A DNA stretch of 10,074 nucleotides, taken from NCBI GenBank assembly GCA_026770585.1, contig MU646373.1, positions 40,003 to 50,076 of the forward strand, read 5' to 3'. Origin of the DNA: Baffinella frigidus (taxonomy: Eukaryota > Cryptophyceae > Cryptomonadales > Baffinellaceae). Below the pieces are notes generated by a model that saw nothing but the letters and a program-made list of their open reading frames with translations, was not told the origin of the DNA and did no database searches. This document shows positions 6,901 through 10,074 of this stretch, piece after piece; within the stretch, counting starts at the first letter, position 1, and every line of letters begins with the position of its first letter. The translations under genes were made by a program, and so were the position numbers.

Positions 6901-9900
6901 GCCTGACTGACTGTCTGACTCAGTGGCTGCCTGCCTGCCTGCCTCACTGTCTGACTCAGTGGCTGCCTGCCTGCCTGCCTCACTGTCTGACTCAGTGGCT
7001 GCCTGCCTGCCTGCCTCGCTGACTGACTGACTGCGCTCGCGGGACAGGTGCGGGAAAAACATCTGCTACTTCCAGAACGAGAGCAAGGGGGGCCCCTTCC
7101 GCTCTCGCACCCCCGACTCCTTCACGCTCTCCTTCTCAGTCATCTTCCCACACGACGACGACACGGTGTACCTCGCGCATTGCTACCCGTACACGACGCG
7201 CGACCTGCGCGCGCACCTCGACTCGCTCGAGGCGGACCCGGCGAGGAGGAAGCTCATGCGACGCATCACCCTCTGCACCACGCTCAGCGGCAACGAGATG
7301 GAGGGTCGCAACCCTCAACCCTACACCCTGCACACTAAACTCCAAACTCTAAACCCTGGACCCTAAACCCAAAATCGTAAATCCTGAACCCGAAACTCTA
7401 AACCCCAGCCCTCACACCCTGAACCCTAAACCCTAGACCCTGAACCCTAAACCCTAAACCCTAAGCCCTGAACCCTAAGCCCTAAACCCGAAACCCGAAA
7501 CCCGAAACCTTAAGCCATAAACCTCAAACCCTAAACCCTAAACCTTAAACTCCAAACCCCAAGCCATAAACCCTAAACCCCAAACCCTACAACCCTAAAT
7601 CCTAAACCCTACACCCCAAACCCTAAACCCTAAACCCTAAACCCTAAACCCTAAACCCTAAACCCTAAACCCTAAACCCTCAACCCTAAACCCTAAACCC
7701 TAAACCCTGAACCCTAAACACTAAGCCCTAAGCCCGAAACCCTAAGCCCGAAATCTTAAACCCCAAGCTGTAAACCCTAAACCCTAAATCATGAACCCTA
7801 AACTCTAAACCCTAGACCCTAGACCCTAAAACCTAAACCCTAAACCCCACACCCTAAAACCAGCCCGAAACCTTAAACCCCAAGCCGTAATCCCTAAACC
7901 CCAAACCCTAAGCCCTAAACCCCAAACCCTAGACCCTAGACTCTCAACCCTAAGCCATAAAACCTAAACCCCAAACCCTACAACCCTAAATCCTAAACCC
8001 CAACTTATAAGCACCCAAAACTCTTCTTCCTCAACCCTAGACTCTAGAGACCCCAGACCCTAAATGCCAGACCCTAGAGCCCCGACCCCAAACCCCAAAC
8101 CCCAAACCCCAAACCCTAAACCCTTGCTCAGGTCTCGCGATCACGTCGCCGTCGGGCACGCCCGAGGAGCTGGTGCGTCCCTCGATCGCTCTGGATCCCT
8201 CCTGCGCGCGGGGCAGCTGTCATGCGGCTCACCCACCTGCCCGCCCGCCCCCTCTGCCGCCCCTGCCTGCGAGAGAGAGATACTGCCATTCGCCGCGCAA
8301 CCAACTTTGGAGCATGCCAGCGTGAACCACACGAGCGTGGGGCAGGCGTGAGGCGGGGCAGCGCGTGGCACGGCAGCAAAGCCGTGCCTGCCAGCACCGC
8401 ACGGGTGCCTGGCTTGCGCGCGGGTGGTGGTGGTGGTGGTGGCTGACGCTGGATGGGCGGGTGGCGGTTGGCGGTGGGTGACGGTGGGTGGCGGGTGGCG
8501 GGTAGCTAACGGTTGGTGGGCGGGTGGTGTGTGGCGGCAGGCGGCGCGCCCGGTAGTGGTGATCACGGCGCGCGTGCACCCCGGCGAGACCAACTCCTCC
8601 TGGATGATGAAAGGCGCCCTCGACTTCCTCACGAGCGACGCGCCCGAGGCTCGCAACCTGAGGGAGAAGCTCGAGATCCGCTGCACTCCGATGCTCAACC
8701 CGGACGGCGTCGCCAACGGCAACTACCGGTACTCCCCCCTGCCAAGGAAACTACCGGCATCCCCCCCCTCTTCGTCCTCCCCCCCCTTCGCACCGCATCC
8801 ACCGTCTCTGCTCCCGCCCCTCCCCACCAACCACACATTTTACGGCTGTAGCTGCCATACCTGATTTACTTGCATTATTGGTGCAAGACCTGGCCGCTTA
8901 CGTAGACCAGCATGGGCCTCTCCGCCTGGCATGAGACGCGCATCATGTTCTGTCTTTTGACTAGAATACCTTGGTATCTGGGACGTTGCCTACCGACTAG
9001 GCAATGTATTCTAGAATGGAATTGAATATATGGTAGATGCAGGACTGGAATGTATTCTAGGAGGGAATAGAAGGTATGGTAGATGCAGCGACTACTTGCA
9101 TTTGTGCAGCGGGTGACAGGCGGATCCGTGTCTGGTGAATCGCAGATGCAACCTGGCGGGACACGACCTCAACCGCCGATGGCGCGACCCCGACCCCGAC
9201 GTGCATCCAACCATCTTTCAACAGAAGCAGATGCTCATGCGCCTCGCCAAGGAGCGCAAGGTCGCGTCCCTCTGTAAAGCGACTGGTGTTTGGTCGCGTC
9301 CCTGTGTAAAGCGACTGCTGAGACCTTTGTAAAGCGACTTTTGTGTGTGCCGAATTGCACCTGGTCTCGCCCCACCTCCCCACCTGGCTTCATACCTTCC
9401 GTGTGTCAATTTGGTAACCCTCACTACGTGTGTCAACTTAATAACCCTCGCTACCTTTCTCCTCTCGAAGGTCCTGGGAGTGTTCGATCTCCACGGACAT
9501 TCCTCAAAGCAGAACATCTTCATCTACGGATGCGCGGCGAAACACTGGAAGGAATCAGAGACAGCGCCCGAGCCCTTCCGCGAGCAAGTCCTACCCTTCC
9601 TCCTCTCGGGGATCTCCGACTTCTTCTCGTTCCGCGCAAGCCACTTCAAGGTCCTGCGCTACAAAGAATCGTCCGGGCGCGTCGTGTGCTGGCGGGAGTG
9701 CCAAGTGCAGAACTCGTATACGGTGGAGGCGTCCCTGTGCGGCGCGGACCAGGGCAAGATGGCTGGCAAGCATTTCTCACCACGCGACCTGGAAGAGTTC
9801 GGGGCGGATCTGTGCAAGACCATCGATAAGTACCTGGCGATTTGGGAGGACGAGGCGGGGCTCGCGCGGGTGGTGGGCGAGATTGCTGACCAGCGAGAGG

Positions 9901-9972
9901 CGTTTGAGGAGGAGAGGGAGGATTCGGGGGCTGACTCCTCGTCCGACGACGACGTTCTCGACCCGGCTGATC
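3305..9972 (+). CDS. Cytosolic carboxypeptidase (CCP/Nna1, M14D), AGBL2/AGBL3-like
   Basis: This is a zinc metallocarboxypeptidase predicted to remove C-terminal glutamates from tubulin or similar acidic tails, in the cytoplasm and cilia. Nine exons join without phase conflict: 3305-3909, 4204-4327, 4625-5195, 6312-6477, 7048-7304, 8132-8172, 8541-8728, 9146-9260, 9471-9972 (about 856 residues). Residues 1-400 are a Pro/Ser/Ala/Arg-rich extension. The CCP N-domain begins at [10 protein letters not shown] (about 402). The peptidase domain has zinc ligands H601 and E604 (HPGET) and H697 (DLHGH), carboxylate-binding N660-R661 (DLNRRW) and catalytic E775 (YTVEAS). [13 protein letters not shown] and [10 protein letters not shown] resemble the CCP2/CCP3 subgroup. 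An acidic tail follows. The 3' end is uncertain: a donor at 9973 or read-through into (CA)n. Start alternatives are 3305 or 2987. Family assignment is secure; substrate and subgroup are inferred from family knowledge. Confidence 0.9.
3910..4203 (+). other. CCP intron 1 with degenerate telomere-like C-rich repeat
   Basis: GTCACA...GGGCAG intron. Positions 3930-4060 are a degenerate series of CCCTAAA/ACCCC-like units (CCCTAAACTCTAAACCCC and drifted forms). They resemble, in shorter and more decayed form, the array in the 7305-8131 intron. Downstream is GC-rich sequence with no other feature. Confidence 0.55.
4204..4327 (+). CDS. CCP exon 2
   Basis: Entered after GCGGGCAG (phase 2) and left at GTGCGT (phase 0). 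It encodes [20 protein letters not shown] then [20 protein letters not shown]. Another acceptor at 4219-4220 gives a phase mismatch. No domain is recognised; RRAS is a further PKA-type motif. Joined by phase and composition, so less certain than the catalytic exons. Confidence 0.55.
4328..4624 (+). other. CCP intron 2
   Basis: GTGCGT...GCGGCAG intron of 297 bp. It contains a 16-bp-offset direct repeat of GAGACACCAGGC (near 4394 and 4410). No coding support: the open frames crossing it are Pro/Arg-rich read-through of flanking exons. Confidence 0.55.
4625..5195 (+). CDS. CCP exon 3: linker and start of the CCP N-domain
   Basis: Entered in phase 0 after TGCGGCAG. The first ~155 codons are low complexity and include a tandem duplication encoding PPPAV-Q units (about 4868-4907). 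The last ~30 codons are strongly conserved family sequence: [15 protein letters not shown], then [14 protein letters not shown]. It ends in phase 1 at GTACCA. A G9 run at 4971-4979 is a possible sequencing-error spot, but the frame is right on both sides. Confidence 0.82.
5196..6311 (+). other. CCP intron 3, AT-richer and repeat-bearing
   Basis: GTACCA...CGGCAG intron of 1116 bp. Contents in order: C-rich tract (5280-5400), MITE-like copy 1 (5449-5574), a perfect 8-bp inverted repeat GAAGGAAC/GTTCCTTC (5611-5618, 5630-5637), a 20-bp tandem duplication starting ATGGTAGC (5639 and 5659), a palindromic AGGCTC-TT-GAGCCT near 5762-5775, an AT-rich block (about 6105-6245), and two or three imperfect copies of the 3' splice region. 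The 188-codon open frame beginning at 5915 is mostly intron; only its last part is exon 4. Confidence 0.6.
5449..5574. mobile_element. MITE-like element, copy 1
   Basis: Left arm TCTCGCAAGATAACTGAATC (5449-5468) and the reverse complement of the right arm (GATTCAGTCATTTTTCGAGA, 5555-5574) match at about 17 of 20 positions. The body shares TTTCAATAGGAG, TGAATAGGAGAAA and TCCTATTTAAA with a second, oppositely oriented copy at 6567-6690. Length is about 126 bp. No coding capacity, no clear target-site duplication. It is AT-richer than its surroundings. Confidence 0.65.
6312..6477 (+). CDS. CCP exon 4: N-domain
   Basis: After the acceptor TTCGGCAG, GG completes the split glycine codon, giving [13 protein letters not shown], which matches the family pattern NT..HTQW(F/Y)YF. 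It continues with [19 protein letters not shown] and ends GKGWH plus two bases at GTAACA (phase 2). The 1.1-kb intron upstream and the 0.57-kb intron downstream each hold a copy of the same MITE-like repeat. Confidence 0.9.
6567..6690. mobile_element. MITE-like element, copy 2 (inverted relative to copy 1)
   Basis: The right end GATTCAGTTATGTTCCGAGA (6671-6690) is the reverse complement of the copy 1 left arm with few changes. CTCCTATTGAAAA, TTTTCTCCTATTCA and TTTAAATAGGA follow in the mirrored order. The other end begins TCTCGAA at 6567 but has otherwise diverged. Length (~124 bp) agrees with copy 1. It lies in intron 4, just beyond exon 4. Confidence 0.6.
6850..7033 (+). repeat. 36-bp minisatellite of CTGN tetramers
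   Basis: CTCAGTGG recurs at 6883, 6919, 6955 and 6991, exactly 36 bp apart. Each unit is built from TGCC, CTGA, CTCA and CTGT steps. The first copy differs slightly from the later ones. Because 36 is divisible by three, long open frames cross it on both strands, but these are repeat artefacts. The array has many CTGAC/CTCAC branch-point-like sites and ends just upstream of the exon 5 acceptor. Confidence 0.85.
7048..7304 (+). CDS. CCP exon 5: end of the N-domain
   Basis: Entered after GGGACAG, completing Arg, then [10 protein letters not shown] and [32 protein letters not shown] and [11 protein letters not shown]. These correspond to the family pattern W.R.G..I.YY.N, FP...DT.Y.A..YPYTY..L and LC.TL.GN. 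It ends in phase 1 at GAGG|GTCGCA. The acceptor lies directly after a minisatellite, and a telomere-like array starts immediately after the donor. Confidence 0.9.
7305..8131 (+). repeat. CCP intron 5: ~800-bp interstitial telomere-like (CCCTAAA)n array
   Basis: Nearly the whole intron (about 7312-8122) consists of CCCTAAA heptamers and drifted forms (CCCTGAA, CCCGAAA, CCCCAAA, CCATAAA). The longest perfect run is about eight and a half units, 7621-7680. It is the C-rich strand of a TTTAGGG-type telomere, read on the coding strand. The GTCGCA donor and TTGCTCAG acceptor sit immediately at its edges. A true chromosome end is excluded because coding exons of the same gene continue on both sides. 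Confidence 0.93.
8132..8172 (+). CDS. CCP exon 6: 41-nt microexon
   Basis: After TTGCTCAG, GT completes a split Gly codon, then [13 protein letters not shown], ending in phase 0 at GTGCGT. This fills exactly the gap between LSGNEME and [16 protein letters not shown]. It matches the family motif L.IT.PS.TP.E (AGBL2/3 subgroup), so the exon is supported despite its size. It is only a few bases from the end of the telomere-like array. Confidence 0.85.
8173..8540 (+). other. CCP intron 6 with G-rich 3' half
   Basis: GTGCGT...GGCGGCAG intron of 368 bp. Positions 8420-8536 are a G-rich strand of GGT, GGC and GGGT units (GTGGTGGTGGTGG and GGTGGCGGGTGGCGGGT), able in principle to form quadruplexes in the transcript. 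A CTAAC branch-point-like site lies at 8506-8510, 30 bp before the acceptor. The tract replaces the usual pyrimidine tract. Confidence 0.6.
8541..8728 (+). CDS. CCP exon 7: HPGET zinc-binding exon
   Basis: Entered in phase 0 after GGCGGCAG. It encodes [17 protein letters not shown], with zinc ligands His (8577-8579) and Glu (8586-8588), then [14 protein letters not shown] and [13 protein letters not shown]. It ends in phase 2 at GTACTC. The motif is intact, so the enzyme should be catalytically competent. Confidence 0.93.
8729..9145 (+). other. CCP intron 7 with AT-rich insertion
   Basis: GTACTC...ATCGCAG intron of 417 bp. The first ~110 bp are C-rich, including an imperfect copy of the preceding exon end (ACTACCGGCATCCCC, 8750-8764). 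Positions 8868-9102 are an AT-richer block flanked by a 9-bp direct repeat and listed separately. No coding support. Confidence 0.6.
8868..9102. mobile_element. Possible inserted repeat element with 9-bp direct-repeat flanks
   Basis: ACTTGCATT occurs at 8868-8876 and 9094-9102. Inside are nested inverted repeats: CTAGAATA (8961-8968) with TATTCTAG (9007-9014), and TTGCCTA (8986-8992) with TAGGCAA (8998-9004). A 46-bp tandem duplication follows (AATGTATTCTAG at 9003 and 9049; TATGGTAGATGCAG at 9029 and 9075). The direct repeats could be a target-site duplication. No open frame of note. Confidence 0.4.
9146..9260 (+). CDS. CCP exon 8: DLNRRW exon
   Basis: Entered after AATCGCAG. The first base completes Arg, giving [16 protein letters not shown]; the Asn-Arg pair (9171-9176) binds the substrate carboxylate in M14 enzymes. 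It continues [20 protein letters not shown] and ends in phase 0 at GTCGCG. The junction recreates the family pattern GNYR.SL.G.DLNR.W. Confidence 0.92.
9261..9470 (+). repeat. CCP intron 8 made largely of two tandem repeats
   Basis: GTCGCG...TCGAAG intron of 210 bp. TGTAAAGCGACT occurs at 9273, 9305 and 9328; the first two lie within a longer shared unit, GGTCGCGTCCCT plus this motif. A 27-bp unit beginning CGTGTGTCAA is repeated at 9400 and 9427 (TAACCCTC inside each). The first unit includes the splice donor itself. Confidence 0.7.
9471..9972 (+). CDS. CCP exon 9: third zinc ligand, catalytic Glu, acidic tail
   Basis: Entered in phase 0 after [18 protein letters not shown] holds the third zinc-ligand His (9492-9494). 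It is followed by [36 protein letters not shown] and [11 protein letters not shown] with catalytic Glu (9726-9728), then [11 protein letters not shown]. The tail is acidic ([19 protein letters not shown]). A donor GTACCC at 9973 is the likely end. Without splicing, the frame runs on into Thr-His repeats to the window edge. Confidence 0.9.
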
Positions 9973-9988
9973 GTACCCCCCGCCCCAC

Positions 9989-9991
<3 letters not shown>

Positions 9992-10074
<83 letters not shown>
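9992..10074. repeat. (CA)n microsatellite, cut by the window end
   Basis: An uninterrupted CA dinucleotide tract of at least 83 bases. It follows 20 bp after the presumed donor at 9973 and is probably intronic. It contains no stop in any frame and so creates artificial Thr-His or Cys-Val open frames. Confidence 0.95.

Larger units (their letters stand above)
6478..7047 (+). other. CCP intron 4
   Basis: GTAACA...GGGACAG intron of 570 bp. The first ~85 bp are GC-rich with TGCCTGCC units, then MITE-like copy 2, a unique stretch (6691-6845), then the 36-bp minisatellite that reaches within about 20 bp of the acceptor. Confidence 0.6.

Noticed and set aside
6850-7033. CRISPR-like array, because the repeat period is 36 bp
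   Set aside because: There are no unique spacers; the whole unit is repeated and made of tetramers. The context is an intron of a eukaryotic gene.
7305-8131. True chromosome end or telomere
   Set aside because: Exons of one gene, with matching phase and family motifs, continue on both sides, so the array is internal.
8064-8351. 95-codon plus-strand open frame spanning the end of the telomere-like array
   Set aside because: It is in a different frame from exon 6 and is made of translated repeat (Pro-Asn-Pro-Lys) plus intron 6 sequence.
9646-10074. Minus-strand open frames beginning with Cys-Val repeats
   Set aside because: They arise from the (CA)n tract plus antisense reading of exon 9.

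Overview
This is nuclear DNA from a eukaryote. It is GC-rich and carries two divergent, intron-containing genes separated by a repeat-bearing spacer. Coding blocks are joined by GT-AG introns whose phases agree. No operon structure, Shine-Dalgarno sites or prokaryotic genes are visible. One intron is packed with a degenerate CCCTAAA (TTTAGGG) telomere-type heptamer, the form used by land plants, many green algae and several other algal or protist lineages. With a ciliary-type tubulin carboxypeptidase in a GC-rich genome, this suggests a flagellated microalga or related protist. The exact lineage cannot be fixed from the sequence.

Left part (1-1958, minus strand): a gene I do not recognise, rebuilt here from three exons (1806-1958, 783-1159, 1-289). 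It gives 273 residues before running off the left edge. Its introns hold a foldback element (about 582-722) and short direct repeats. The spacer 1959-2986 is a shared divergent upstream region with a poly-C/poly-G foldback and a CTGN tetranucleotide repeat.

Right part (about 3305-9972, plus strand; possible first exon at 2987): a cytosolic carboxypeptidase (CCP/Nna1, peptidase family M14D, most like the AGBL2/AGBL3 subgroup) in nine recognisable exons, about 856 residues. The first ~400 residues are a low-complexity extension. They are followed by the CCP N-domain and the zinc carboxypeptidase domain, with HPGET, DLNRRW, DLHGH and the YTVEAS catalytic glutamate all present. Such enzymes remove C-terminal glutamates from tubulin or related tails in cilia and cytoplasm.

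The most unusual aspect is the introns. Most carry their own repeat family: an ~800-bp telomere-like array beside a 41-nt microexon, a 36-bp minisatellite reaching almost to a splice acceptor, two opposite copies of a ~125-bp MITE-like element flanking exon 4, a duplicated 3' splice region, an AT-rich insertion with 9-bp direct repeats, and a terminal (CA)n tract. I found no convincing novel multi-gene system. The unrecognised minus-strand gene and the repeat-filled introns are the parts worth following up.
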